Source: Vibrio sp. SCSIO 43136
GTDB taxonomy: Bacteria > Pseudomonadota > Gammaproteobacteria > Enterobacterales > Vibrionaceae
Assembly (NCBI RefSeq): GCF_023716565.1
Contig: NZ_CP071849.1
Span: 992,001 to 1,056,000 of the forward strand
DNA: 64,000 nucleotides
Reading direction: 5' to 3'
Shown: positions 9,352 through 16,611 of the stretch, piece after piece
Position numbering within the stretch: the stretch's first letter is position 1
Layout: the number at the start of each line of letters is the position of its first letter
Translations under genes and position numbers: made by a program
Notes under the pieces: model-generated
Seen by the model: the letters and a program-made list of their open reading frames with translations, nothing else
Told to the model about the DNA's origin: nothing
Database searches by the model: none

Positions 9352-9978
9352 TTAACGCTGCTTCATAAATGCAACGGCCAGCCCAGAAGAGACAAATGTT
9401 AACCCAGCACCAATGTTCAACCCTGAGACCAGTTTTGGCTTATTTCGAAACCAATCAGATAGCTGAGATGAGAAAACACCCATAAGACTAAAGCCCAACG
9501 CCGTTAACAACGCAAACCAAACACCATAACCGATCATTTGCGTCGTCACTGACCCTAGTGCAGGATTAACAAATTGAGGGACAAACGCTAAAACAAACAT
9601 CCCCGGTTTTGGGTTAAGCGCTGCCGATAAAAATCCAGTAGAAAAAATAACTTTAAGTGACTGCTTCTTGGCAGGCTCCAACGAAAACAGATTCCTTGAA
9701 CGAAGAACCTTAACTCCGAGCCAGATCAAGTATGCCGCCCCAACCAATTTGACAACGTAAAATGCCACTTCAGAGGTTTGTATGAGAAGGGTAAGCCCAA
9801 ACGTTGCAGCGACAACATGAAACAAAATACCAGCACCCGAAGAGAACCCTGACATAATAGCAGCAATTCGGCCTTGACTAAGACCTCGACCAATGGCGAG
9901 CAGGTTATCCGGCCCTGGAGAGATCACTAACAACAGGCAAGCCAATGTATAGGTTATGAATACCTCAAGTGGGAACAT
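9352..9978 (-). CDS. LysE/RhtB-family amino-acid exporter
   Basis: Inner-membrane exporter of 208 residues with about six hydrophobic helices. The diagnostic N-terminal motif SPGPDNLLAIGRGLSQGR after the first helix, and the LNPKPGMFVLAFVPQF segment in the middle, identify the LysE/RhtB family that exports amino acids such as homoserine, threonine or lysine. The substrate cannot be assigned. RBS CGGAGG is a few bases before ATG. Confidence 0.9.
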   Translation of the reverse strand: MFPLEVFITYTLACLLLVISPGPDNLLAIGRGLSQGRIAAIMSGFSSGAGILFHVVAATFGLTLLIQTSEVAFYVVKLVGAAYLIWLGVKVLRSRNLFSLEPAKKQSLKVIFSTGFLSAALNPKPGMFVLAFVPQFVNPALGSVTTQMIGYGVWFALLTALGFSLMGVFSSQLSDWFRNKPKLVSGLNIGAGLTFVSSGLAVAFMKQR

Positions 9979-10074
9979 GTAACCTCCGTGTATTTAGGTA
10001 TTATCTCAATTTGGTAAGTTGAAAAGCTTAGCCTCGATGTAAGAGTTATATCAACCAAACCAAGCGCACGTTTA

Positions 10075-10536
10075 CTAGTTATCAACCTCGAAGATTGAAT
10101 CAATAATGATTGGTAAGTTGCCTCTCACTGATATTGCACCGAACACGGAGCGGGCGTGAACCCCCTTTTCACCAAAGACATCTGCCATCAAATCAGAGCA
10201 TCCATCTAACACCTTAGGGTGTTGTTCAAAATCACTTGTGGCGTTAACAAAGCCTTGGAGTTTAACCACTCGGGCCACCTTATCTAATGACCCCAACTCC
10301 AACTTTACCGCAGCCAAAATATCCAAACCCGTAGCTTTTGCAAATGAATACCCTTGCTCGGTTGTGTATTCTTGACCTAGCTTGCCCTTAGGTACTTCAT
10401 CCAAGCCTGCTACAGGTCCTTTACCAGAGACATACAGTAAGTTCCCCGTCCTAACACAGTTGCAATAGCTGCCTTGTGGATCACTTGCTACAGGCAATTC
10501 TAGACCGAGCTCCAATAACCTATTTTCAATACTCAT
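10075..10536 (-). CDS. RidA/YjgF-family protein
   Basis: A 153-residue protein of the RidA-like superfamily (trimeric, chorismate-mutase-like fold). It contains the GNLLYVSGKGPV strand, VVKLQGFVNATSDFEQHPKVLDG, and GVHARSVFGAISVRGNLPIIIDSIFEV, where Arg of the HARSVFG segment corresponds to the ligand-binding Arg of RidA. Canonical RidA is ~128 residues; the extra N terminus matches the larger subfamily often annotated as endoribonuclease L-PSP. Imine deaminase activity is possible but unproved. Confidence 0.85.
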   Translation of the reverse strand: MSIENRLLELGLELPVASDPQGSYCNCVRTGNLLYVSGKGPVAGLDEVPKGKLGQEYTTEQGYSFAKATGLDILAAVKLELGSLDKVARVVKLQGFVNATSDFEQHPKVLDGCSDLMADVFGEKGVHARSVFGAISVRGNLPIIIDSIFEVDN

Positions 10537-10592
10537 ATACCTTCCATGATAACTTGCTTGATAATCGTTACAGCATGAAATACTTTGCCTGT

Positions 10593-10970
10593 CTAATAAG
10601 GTAGATCGTCAGAAGCGACACCAACATAGTCAGGTTCCAAGTAAGTGGAAAACTGAACTGCGCTAATAGTCTCCTTACCTAACATCACAGCCTTACAAAC
10701 CCGATGCATGCCATCCATGACTCGACCTTCATGACATAAAATGATGGGATACGAAAGGTCTGCATTTTGAATTAGCGACGCATGTTCTAAAACATTCCGA
10801 CAGGTTGGGCGTGCTCCACCAAGGTCGTACCAAAATTCCTCGTCAAGTTCTTGAATATCTGAGAGGTTTATTTCAATGACGGGAAGCTTGCGAGAAAGCT
10901 CGATGAGACGAAATATATCCCATGCGAGCAAACCCTTTTCTGAGTTTCGGAAGTGGTATTGTTGTCTCAT
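10593..10970 (-). CDS. Hypothetical protein with ParB-like segment
   Basis: A 125-residue protein of unknown function. The segment YPIILCHEGRVMDGMHRVCKAVMLGKETISAVQF resembles the core strand-turn-helix of ParB/sulfiredoxin-fold domains (I..GRI.DG.HR..A...G...I.A). No other motif is evident. It overlaps the upstream 113-residue gene by four bases, so the two form an operon. It lies just outside the recognisable cassette array and may be chromosomal or a cassette that lost its attC. Confidence 0.65.
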   Translation of the reverse strand: MRQQYHFRNSEKGLLAWDIFRLIELSRKLPVIEINLSDIQELDEEFWYDLGGARPTCRNVLEHASLIQNADLSYPIILCHEGRVMDGMHRVCKAVMLGKETISAVQFSTYLEPDYVGVASDDLPY

Positions 10971-11308
10971 GTGGCTCCGTGATGTATTGAGCTTGTATAT
11001 AGAAATGAACTGATGGCTTCTTCTATAGATGTGAACTGTATCTTAGTAAGGCAAACTTCCGCTTTTGAAAACTCATGTTCTTGGATTAACTGGGTTATAG
11101 CGAATAGACTCAGCTGCACGTTTTCGGATTCGAAGACGTAACTGTCACCTTGGGCTTTAACTAGGTAGCAATGGCCTTTACTGTCTATAAGACGATCTGA
11201 GCTGTCCCAAATTAGTCCGTCCAATTCAATTTTGAGCAGTGATTCAGAGCCTAGATACATTAACTCAGAATCGCCGTCCAATTTGAAAACACAAGGCCAA
11301 GAAATCAT
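10967..11308 (-). CDS. Hypothetical protein, first gene of a pair
   Basis: A 113-residue protein, not recognised. The first ~75 residues form short beta-strand-like stretches (LMYLGSESLLKIELDGLIWDSSDRLIDSKGHCYLV) and the last ~35 look helical. It overlaps the downstream ParB-like gene by four bases, which suggests translational coupling. RBS CAGGA is upstream of ATG at 11308. Function unknown. Confidence 0.6.
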   Translation of the reverse strand: MISWPCVFKLDGDSELMYLGSESLLKIELDGLIWDSSDRLIDSKGHCYLVKAQGDSYVFESENVQLSLFAITQLIQEHEFSKAEVCLTKIQFTSIEEAISSFLYTSSIHHGAT

Positions 11309-11324
11309 TTATCAATCCTGTTAG

Positions 11325-11411
11325 TTTAAAGCTTTGCGATACACGTGATGACTAAAGCCAAGCTAACCCAAAATGCCAAAGGTTTGCTGTCACTCTTAAG
11401 CAATCTGTTAT
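11325..11411 (-). repeat. attC 0: degenerate attC, left edge of the array
   Basis: The right half is attC-like (AATGCCAAAGGTTTGCTGTC through AATCTGTTATG), but the left end has lost TAACGCC. It belongs to the ParD/RelE cassette. It marks the attI-distal boundary of the array and is probably inactive. Confidence 0.7.
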
Positions 11412-11429
11412 GACTCTACTTGCATCAAT

Positions 11430-11446
11430 TGTAGCAGGTTGCTACA
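11430..11446 (+). promoter_or_regulatory. Operator palindrome of the ParD/RelE cassette
   Basis: TGTAGC-AGGTT-GCTACA, perfect 6-bp arms, 36 bp before the antitoxin start. It is placed as expected for autorepression by the antitoxin. Confidence 0.65.
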
Positions 11447-11481
11447 GTTGGATAAATATACACCCCCATAGGACTACAATT

Positions 11482-11703
11482 ATGCCAACTGCAAGCGTAC
11501 GTATTGACCAAGATCTTTTTGACAAAGCCGCTATCATGGCGAAAGCACTTAACCGCACTACTCCTAAGCAAATTGAACACTGGGCTAAAATCGGTGAAAT
11601 GATGGAAGATAACCCAGACCTACCTTATGAATTTGTAAAACAAGCGATTATTGCAAAGGCTGAAAAAGAAGCTGGCAAGTTAGAGGAATACAGATTTGAC
11701 TAA
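11482..11703 (+). CDS. ParD-like antitoxin (type II TA)
   Basis: A 73-residue antitoxin. The N terminus ASVRIDQDLFDKAAIMAKALNRTTPKQIEHWAKIGEMMEDNP is a ribbon-helix-helix-like DNA-binding segment of the ParD-type antitoxins; the charged C-terminal tail (KAEKEAGKLEEYRFD) would wrap the toxin. ATG at 11482 is preferred over an upstream in-frame start because it begins at the conserved domain. It runs opposite to the cassette array and has its own operator. Its stop overlaps the toxin start by 8 bases. Confidence 0.88.
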   Translation: MPTASVRIDQDLFDKAAIMAKALNRTTPKQIEHWAKIGEMMEDNPDLPYEFVKQAIIAKAEKEAGKLEEYRFD

Positions 11704-11986
11704 GATCACCTCTGTACTTCAAACCCCTAGTTTCAAAAAAGCAGTCAAAAAACTACACAAAAACCAAAAAACAGATCTTGATAACGCTATCAGAGAACTA
11801 CTGAAAGATCCGTATTTGGGCGAGCAAAAGAAAGGCGATCTATCCTTTCTTCGCATACACAAGTTCAAGATGGTAAAGCAACTTACTTTACTCGGATACA
11901 GCTACGAAGACGGTACTGTTACTTTAGAGCTAATTGCAATGGGCTCTCACGAAAATTTCTACCGGGATGTCAAAAACTTCTACTGA
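11696..11986 (+). CDS. RelE/ParE-family toxin
   Basis: A 96-residue toxin partner of the preceding antitoxin. The fold signature is TPSFKKAVKKLHKNQK (helical N terminus), PYLGEQKKGDLSFLRIHKFKMVKQLTLLGYSYEDGTVTLELIAMGSHENFYRDVK: a RelE/ParE-like beta-sheet ending in the conserved GSHENFYRD. Start is TTG at 11696 with GAGG upstream; translation is probably coupled to the antitoxin. Likely mRNA interferase or gyrase poison; which one cannot be told. Confidence 0.87.
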   Translation: MTKITSVLQTPSFKKAVKKLHKNQKTDLDNAIRELLKDPYLGEQKKGDLSFLRIHKFKMVKQLTLLGYSYEDGTVTLELIAMGSHENFYRDVKNFY

Positions 11987-11988
11987 GC

Positions 11989-12111
11989 CATAGACGCCTT
12001 GCTAAGGTATGGCTAACCACCACGAAACCCAAGCAAAGCCACCGTAATCACTGAACTCAACTGAACCAAAATTGCCAAAGGTTAGCCGTCACTCTTAAGC
12101 AATTTGTTATA
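11989..12111 (-). repeat. attC 1 (class II); own cassette: GNAT toxin/DUF1778
   Basis: Left end TAGACGCCTTGCTAAGG has one extra base compared with TAACGCC; right end AGCAATTTGTTAT. Outer pair with the cassette end at 13,020: GTTATATTC / GAATATAAC. Confidence 0.9.
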
Positions 12112-12119
12112 TTCGGTGC

Positions 12120-12653
12120 TTATTGAGTGAAGAGCTGTTCGACCGTTTTCATTGGCAAAAACATACGGATATGACCATTGTGCTCACACAGAACCTCAAA
12201 ACCAAACTTAGTGTAAAAAGCTTGGGCTGAGTCTGTGAGGCAATCCACCACGATTGCATACGCTCTCATGTGATGATTAACTTCCCACAAGTACTTTAGC
12301 GAACGGATCAAGCTGATCTTACCCAGCCCGGAACCATGAAACTCTTTGTGGACTGCCAGTTGAGCCAAGAGAAATACAGGAACAGGATATCTAGGCAGTT
12401 TCTTCGCCATATGTGTTGGTAGCGTTTCACGGCTAATTGAACTAGGCGCAACGCTATAGAAAGCACAGATAGCAAACTTCTGATTTAGCAAAGGTTGAGT
12501 GCTAGGTAGGACCATTGTACGGCTAATACCAGCCTGCATATGCTTTGCAGCTTGAGTTCTGATAAACATATTAAGTTCTTGCTCACCACAATCAAATGAG
12601 TTGCGGTCATGTGATGATTTGCTCAGTTCTACGAACTCTTTACCCCAACTCAC
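12120..12653 (-). CDS. GNAT-family acetyltransferase toxin (TacT-like)
   Basis: A 177-residue GCN5-type acetyltransferase of the toxin class that acetylates charged tRNAs. It begins with the class-typical FVELSKSSHDRNSFDCGEQELNMFIRTQAAKHM, where most toxic GNATs start. The acetyl-CoA loop follows FLLAQLAVHKEFHGSGLGKISL, and the C terminus has the AQAFYTKFGFE motif with the catalytic Tyr. GTG start at 12653 overlaps the antitoxin stop (GTGA), a typical antitoxin-toxin arrangement. The tRNA target is inferred from family knowledge. Confidence 0.92.
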   Translation of the reverse strand: MSWGKEFVELSKSSHDRNSFDCGEQELNMFIRTQAAKHMQAGISRTMVLPSTQPLLNQKFAICAFYSVAPSSISRETLPTHMAKKLPRYPVPVFLLAQLAVHKEFHGSGLGKISLIRSLKYLWEVNHHMRAYAIVVDCLTDSAQAFYTKFGFEVLCEHNGHIRMFLPMKTVEQLFTQ

Positions 12654-12919
12654 TTAATGCCACTCTCGTCTGTGAACTGTACCGCTTCAAGTAGTGCTGA
12701 GTTTGGTGCTTTTGCTTTGTCACATGCAGCCACAAATTCATCAAAAACATTGTCCTTAACAACAATACTTTCATGCTCTTCGATAACGTGAGTCGAGTCT
12801 TCATCCATAAGCCTAACGACATATTCAGTTAAACTCTTGAGGCCAAGTAAAGCAGATGCTTTTTCTGCCTTCGCTTTGATTTCTTCATCAAGGCGGATAT
12901 CTAAACGTGCTGTTGCCAT
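12650..12919 (-). CDS. DUF1778 antitoxin (TacA-like)
   Basis: An 89-residue ribbon-helix-helix antitoxin: MATARLDIRLDEEIKAKAEKASALLGLKSLTEYVVRLMDED, then a flexible acidic C terminus that neutralises the GNAT toxin. ATG at 12919 is chosen for the strong CAGGAGG seven bases upstream; a longer frame to 12970 lacks an RBS. The toxin gene follows with a four-base overlap. Autoregulation is likely through the operators just upstream. Confidence 0.92.
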   Translation of the reverse strand: MATARLDIRLDEEIKAKAEKASALLGLKSLTEYVVRLMDEDSTHVIEEHESIVVKDNVFDEFVAACDKAKAPNSALLEAVQFTDESGIK

Positions 12920-12933
12920 AAATCCTCCTGTGT

Positions 12934-13010
12934 ACGGAACCATTCCGTAATCACAAGGATTATAGAGCAAACTTTACACACATACAATTCGTACGGAAGC
13001 TTTACGGAAG
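12934..13010 (-). promoter_or_regulatory. Operator cluster of the DUF1778/GNAT cassette
   Basis: Inverted repeat ACGGAA-CCA-TTCCGT (12934-12948), followed by two direct copies of TACGGAAG (12992-12999 and 13003-13010). The repeated ACGGAA half-site fits binding by the RHH antitoxin. Confidence 0.6.
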
Positions 13011-13020
13011 TGGATTGAAT

Positions 13021-13139
13021 ATAACGCCTGCTTAAATTGATGCCAACTGCACTGTGCTTAAACAGACCACCATAATCACTAAAGCAAATTCGAACCAAAA
13101 ATGCCATAGGTTGGCAGTCCACATGAAGCACTTGTTATA
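13021..13139 (-). repeat. attC 2 (class I-like); own cassette: TPR protein
   Basis: ATAACGCCTGCTTAAATTG at left, AGCACTTGTTATAAG at right. The left arm departs from the common GCTTAAGCGGC. Confidence 0.88.
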
Positions 13140-13152
13140 AGCGTGTTTCGTT

Positions 13153-13635
13153 TTACCACTTTCTATCTAAATCTTCTGCGTATAAAGAAATAGCTCGCTG
13201 ATACTCTTTAATTGCATCACTGTTCGTGGTTGATACTAAAAGTTCGAGTAGTAATGATGTTGCTTCTTTATGGCGTCCCAAGTTGTAGAGACACATGGCA
13301 TAGAATGGCTGAACTTCAATGGAACTAGGGTACTCTCTTAGAGTTTTCTCAAAGTAGCTTAAAGCCTCCGAATACATGCCAAGGCTTCGATAAGTACTCG
13401 CTAGGCCAAACAAAGCATTGAACCTTTCTACCGACGATAAAAGACCTGAAAGAGATGACAGATAATGAGTAATCGCTTCTTGCTCTTTACCTTCGTTGTC
13501 GTATGACCAAGCAATTTGCAAGTGAGCTTTAGCAGAACAAGTGTCATCGTTTAGCAGCGTTTTTAGCAAAGCTCTCGACTCTTGATACTTACCCTGTTTC
13601 CGCAATTCAATTGCTTGTTTGATGATACTTTCCAT
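13153..13635 (-). CDS. Tetratricopeptide-repeat protein
   Basis: A 160-residue soluble helical protein with about four TPR-like units (residues ~14-45 KYQESRALLKTLLNDDTCSAKAH-type, ~46-80, ~83-115 MYSEALSYFEKTLREYPSSIEVQP-type, ~116-150 RHKEATSLLLEL-type). TPR proteins act as protein-protein adaptors; no partner is suggested by the single-gene cassette. GAGGA RBS precedes ATG at 13635. Function unknown. Confidence 0.8.
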   Translation of the reverse strand: MESIIKQAIELRKQGKYQESRALLKTLLNDDTCSAKAHLQIAWSYDNEGKEQEAITHYLSSLSGLLSSVERFNALFGLASTYRSLGMYSEALSYFEKTLREYPSSIEVQPFYAMCLYNLGRHKEATSLLLELLVSTTNSDAIKEYQRAISLYAEDLDRKW

Positions 13636-13652
13636 AATTTTCCTCGAAGCTT

Positions 13653-13773
13653 ATGACGCCTTGCTAAGTTGCAGCTAACCTACCACGAAAACCAAGTAAA
13701 GCCACATGCTCACTGAAGCCAACCAAACCCAAAATGCCAAAAGTTAGCTGCCAGCTTGAACAATTTGTTATGT
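13653..13773 (-). repeat. attC 3 (class II); own cassette: DinJ/YafQ
   Basis: TGACGCCTTGCTAAGTTGCAGC to CAATTTGTTATGTGC. Outer pair GTTATGTGC / GCACATAAC with the cassette end at 14,387. Confidence 0.9.
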
Positions 13774-13798
13774 GCCGACGCTACACATTGTGCTACCA

Positions 13799-13817
13799 TG
13801 TATAACATTGCAATACA
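13799..13817 (+). promoter_or_regulatory. Candidate operator/promoter of the DinJ/YafQ cassette
   Basis: TGTAT and ATACA arms flank the segment just upstream of the antitoxin RBS and overlap a TATAAC -10-like hexamer. It is positioned for autorepression. Confidence 0.45.
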
Positions 13818-13830
13818 TAAGGGGCATACC

Positions 13831-14115
13831 ATGAAAAATGAAATGCTGAGCACACGTATTGACCACGATACGAAAGTTGCTTTTACTAACATCTGTGATG
13901 AAGTCGGCCTGAGCCCATCTCAAGCAATTAAACTGTTTGCTCGTGCGGTTATCAACCACGGCGGTATTCCTTTTGAACTAAAGGTCAAACAGCCAAATCA
14001 AGAGAGCATTGAGGCTATGCATGAGCTTGTTGCTGGACAAGGTCATAAAGCCGAGTCTATTGACTCACTCTTCGATACACTAACCGATGGCAAAGTTACC
14101 AATGTATCTTCTTGA
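13831..14115 (+). CDS. RelB/DinJ-family antitoxin
   Basis: A 94-residue antitoxin. The N terminus MLSTRIDHDTKVAFTNICDEVGLSPSQAIKLFARAVINHGGIPF is the RelB/DinJ ribbon-helix-helix dimerisation and DNA-binding domain, ending with the IPFEL strand that is a hallmark of DinJ. ATG at 13831 follows AAGGGG. It overlaps the toxin gene by 29 bases (toxin start at 14087). It is oriented opposite to most of the array. Confidence 0.92.
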   Translation: MKNEMLSTRIDHDTKVAFTNICDEVGLSPSQAIKLFARAVINHGGIPFELKVKQPNQESIEAMHELVAGQGHKAESIDSLFDTLTDGKVTNVSS

Positions 14116-14371
14116 ATACTCGACACAGTTTAAAAAAGACTTCAAGAAAGTTACTAAGCTACCAATTCCTGACGTAATCGAAGTTGGCAACATCATATCC
14201 AAACTTCAGAGAGGTGAGACACTCTGTGCAAAAAATGTCGATCACCCGCTATCGGGAAACTGGGCGGGTTTTCGAGATTGCCACATCAAACCAGACTTGT
14301 TACTGATTTACCGTGTACACGAGAAAACCTTACAGTTAGCGAGAATTGGCTCACATAGCGAGCTATTTTAG
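14087..14371 (+). CDS. YafQ-family mRNA interferase toxin
   Basis: A 94-residue ribosome-dependent RNase toxin. Conserved segments: YSTQFKKDFKKV (N-terminal helix), NVDHPLSGNWAGFRDCHIKPDLLLIYRVHE and ARIGSHSELF. The H-x-L-x-G-x-W and D-x-H-x-x-P-D motifs include the YafQ catalytic His and Asp positions. An alternative ATG at 14102 would remove five residues. Paired with the DinJ-like antitoxin. Confidence 0.92.
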   Translation: MAKLPMYLLEYSTQFKKDFKKVTKLPIPDVIEVGNIISKLQRGETLCAKNVDHPLSGNWAGFRDCHIKPDLLLIYRVHEKTLQLARIGSHSELF

Positions 14372-14381
14372 TATTTAAGCA

Positions 14382-14388
14382 CATAACG
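14382..14388 (-). repeat. attC 4, left fragment (split by IS110-type element)
   Basis: CATAACG is the left end of a class II attC whose remainder resumes at 15,673. It belongs to the HigBA cassette. Confidence 0.8.
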
Positions 14389-15672
14389 AATGACATGGAT
14401 TCCCCCTCCCGAGGATCTGCCACACTCTTGTGGTCACTATTAAAACCGGAGGCACCATGTCTGATTATTCATTCTTTGGCGGTATCGACTTAGCTAAAAA
14501 CCAGTTCAGCATTCATGTCGTTGACTCAACTGGCAAAGTCATCCTACACAAGTCTGTCACCCGCTCTAAGTTACTGACCACAATATCAAACCTCCCGCAT
14601 ATGCGTATAGGCTTGGAAGCGTGCGGTGGTGCACATTACTGGGCAAGAATGACCTCAACGATGCGGTTGCCATCTGCGAAGCGGTTCAACGTCCCTCAAC
14701 TCGTTTTGTCCCGACAAAATCACCAGTGCAGCAAGCCATACTGTCTGTGCATCGGATGCGTGAACATTGGGTTCGTGAGCGAACGGCCATCATGTATCGT
14801 ATTCGGGCACTATTATCTGAATTTGGCCTTATTATCCCAGTGGGACGTTCATCTCTAATGAAACAAGTTCCGCTCTGCTCGAAGATGCTCAAAATGAACT
14901 ACCCCTACTAGCAAGAGCTGTTCTCCATGATGCTTATCAACATCTCGACCACCTCAACCAGCGTATTGCCGATACAGAGCAAACATTCGATGCGTTCGCT
15001 AAGGTCAGTAGTAATGTTCAACGCATCATGAAAGTTCGAGGCGTTGGACCGCAAACGGCTACAGCGATATTAGCTTCTATTGGCAATGGTGCTCAGTTCG
15101 ATAAGAGTCGAGACTTCTCTGCCTGGCTAGGCTTAGTCCCCAAACAATACTCCACTGGTGGCAAACCAAGGCTGGGCAGAATAACCAAACACGGAGATAA
15201 ATATCTTCAAACACTCTTGGTTCACGGGGCAAGGACCGTCATCGCTAATTTAGGTGACAAACAAGATAGGCTTAGCCAGTGGTGCCGGAGCGTTATAGAG
15301 CGACGAGGAATGAACCGAGCAGTAGTGGCTCTCGCAGCAAAGAATGCTCGTATTATCTGGTCACTGTTACACAACCAAACGGAGTATGAGAACTACGCTG
15401 CTTAAGCCTAAACCAACTTAAGCCACGTAAGAGTTACACCCACCGGGTCATAGCAGACGCAATGGATGGAGATAGGTTAAAACCACGAGCGGAGAGCCTG
15501 TTAGCAAGGCGGACACATTTTGATGTCATCTAACGAATAAGGCACCGCAGTCGCGCAAAGTCATCAGGGTCACGATGTTGAACCATCGACAAGTAGACCG
15601 AATGTAGAGCGGCAGTCCAAAACCCATCGCCAATAGTTTTGCGGATGTTTGACAGCCGGGGGAATCCATGTA
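14389..15672 (+). mobile_element. IS110-family element, IS1111-like, inserted in attC 4
   Basis: About 1.28 kb. The transposase remnant is flanked by 13-bp perfect inverted repeats CATGGATTCCCCC (14394-14406) and GGGGGAATCCATG (15658-15670). They are subterminal, leaving about 5 bp outside on the left and 2-3 bp on the right, as in the IS1111 subgroup. Joining the flanks rebuilds a normal attC (TAACG + CTTTGCTAAGG). No target duplication is seen, as expected for IS110 elements. Known IS1111-attC elements target attC sites specifically. Confidence 0.88.
14457..15405 (+). pseudogene. IS110-family DEDD transposase, broken
   Basis: Three frames together give an IS110-type transposase. Frame one (14457 to ~14645) has FFGGIDLAKNQFSIHVVDSTG (DEDD domain start) and GLEACGGAHYWAR. 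It jumps to KNDLNDAVAICEAVQRPSTRF, consistent with an internal deletion of roughly 60 bp that also shifts frame near 14645. A second shift near 14850 leads to LLARAVLHDAYQHLDHLNQR and the C-terminal MKVRGVGPQTATAILASIG plus FSAWLGLVPKQYSTGGKPRLG domain. GGAGG precedes the start. The element cannot make a normal transposase. Confidence 0.88.
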
Positions 15673-15788
15673 GCTTTGCTAAGGTGCAGCTAACCGACCG
15701 CTGAACCCAAGCAAAGCCACGTAAACACTGAAGCCAACCGAATCAAAAATGCCAAAGGTTAGCTGTCACTCTTAAGCAATTTGTTATA
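15673..15788 (-). repeat. attC 4, right fragment (class II); own cassette: HigBA
   Basis: GCTTTGCTAAGGTGCAGC through AGCAATTTGTTATAG. Outer pair GTTATAGCTCA / TGAGCTATAAC with the cassette end at 16,512. Confidence 0.9.
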
Positions 15789-16098
15789 GCTCAGCAATAT
15801 GTGACAATGTTTCTGGGTGACGCTGAACTAGTTTTAAAAGTGTTACAGCTTGACCATTTGGTGCGCTGCGCCCCTGCTCCCAGTTTTCCAGTGTGCGAGA
15901 TGATGTATGCAGTAAGCGAGCAAATACTCCACGAGACATATTAAACTGTTCTCGAATGCTAACAATTTCATCGGGTGAAATGTTTAACTCACTAATGTCA
16001 CTAACTTGGTGAGTTTTTAGGGTTACCTTACCCTCTGAGTGCTCTTTAGCTTCAACAAGTGCGCTACTTAACTCTGCAAATAGGTCACGATTGCTCAT
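15784..16098 (-). CDS. higA: HigA-2-type antitoxin (XRE helix-turn-helix)
   Basis: A 104-residue antitoxin with an N-terminal disordered part and a C-terminal Cro/CI-type HTH: SPDEIVSIREQFNMSRGVFARLLHTSSRTLENWEQGRSAP. Gene order is toxin first, antitoxin second, as in V. cholerae higBA-2, and the antitoxin start overlaps the toxin end by 14 bases. The C-terminal coding end reaches the attC boundary. It should bind the palindromic operators at 16,428-16,471. Confidence 0.93.
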   Translation of the reverse strand: MSNRDLFAELSSALVEAKEHSEGKVTLKTHQVSDISELNISPDEIVSIREQFNMSRGVFARLLHTSSRTLENWEQGRSAPNGQAVTLLKLVQRHPETLSHIAEL

Positions 16099-16417
16099 TG
16101 CGCCACGCCTCCATAAAAGACTTTAACTGTTTCTTTTGGTCTGCGGTTAAATCCGACATCTCATTCTTGCCATAAATGGTTAGCAAGTAGAAACGTCGCT
16201 TCTCATCGAGGAAGTAATAGATAACACGAGAGCCACCACGCTTGCCCTTACCTTTACTTGCAACTCGAATCTTGCGCAAACCACCTGTACCTTGAATCAC
16301 GTCACCCTGTTTAGGGTTGGACATTAACTCAGCTTGAAACAGCCTAAACTCTTCATCACTGAGGTATTCATTACGGTATTTTTCAAAAATGGTTGATTCG
16401 ACAAATACACTTTTCAT
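16085..16417 (-). CDS. higB: HigB-2-type mRNA interferase toxin
   Basis: A 110-residue RelE-fold toxin that cleaves mRNA on the ribosome. FVESTIFEKYRNEYLSDEEF, GDVIQGTGGLRKIRVASKGK, GGSRVIYYFLDEKRRFYLLT and YGKNEMSDL match the V. cholerae chromosome II integron HigB-2 almost throughout. The basic loop (SKGKGKRGGSR) and the YGKNE motif are intact. It is the first gene of the operon and starts at the ATG just left of the operators. Confidence 0.93.
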   Translation of the reverse strand: MKSVFVESTIFEKYRNEYLSDEEFRLFQAELMSNPKQGDVIQGTGGLRKIRVASKGKGKRGGSRVIYYFLDEKRRFYLLTIYGKNEMSDLTADQKKQLKSFMEAWRNEQS

Positions 16418-16427
16418 ACAGAAAGTG

Positions 16428-16471
16428 TACGCAAATAGCGTAGAGATAGCAAACTATACGTGACTAGCGTA
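16428..16471 (-). promoter_or_regulatory. Two operators of the HigBA cassette
   Basis: TACGC-AAATA-GCGTA (16428-16442) is a perfect palindrome. TACGT-GACTA-GCGTA (16457-16471) is a near copy 29 bp away, nearly three helical turns. Both lie directly upstream of the toxin start, as expected for HigA autorepression. Confidence 0.75.
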
Positions 16472-16505
16472 GCTTACATTGAGGAGTGAGAAGTCAAACT
16501 GAGCT

Positions 16506-16600
16506 ATAACGCCAAGCTAAGCGGTGAGCAAGCGCGTGCTATGTTTGAGCGAAGCGAGTCCAGCACGCGGTTGGGAATCCGACTTAATCGCCTTGTTATA
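16506..16600 (-). repeat. attC 5 (unusual, short); own cassette: LysE exporter
   Basis: About 95 bp, with a GC-rich variable terminal structure (GCGCGTGCT paired with AGCACGCG) unlike any other attC here. Outer pair GTTATAAGC / GCTTATAAC. Confidence 0.85.
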
Positions 16601-16611
16601 AGCGTCTGCCA

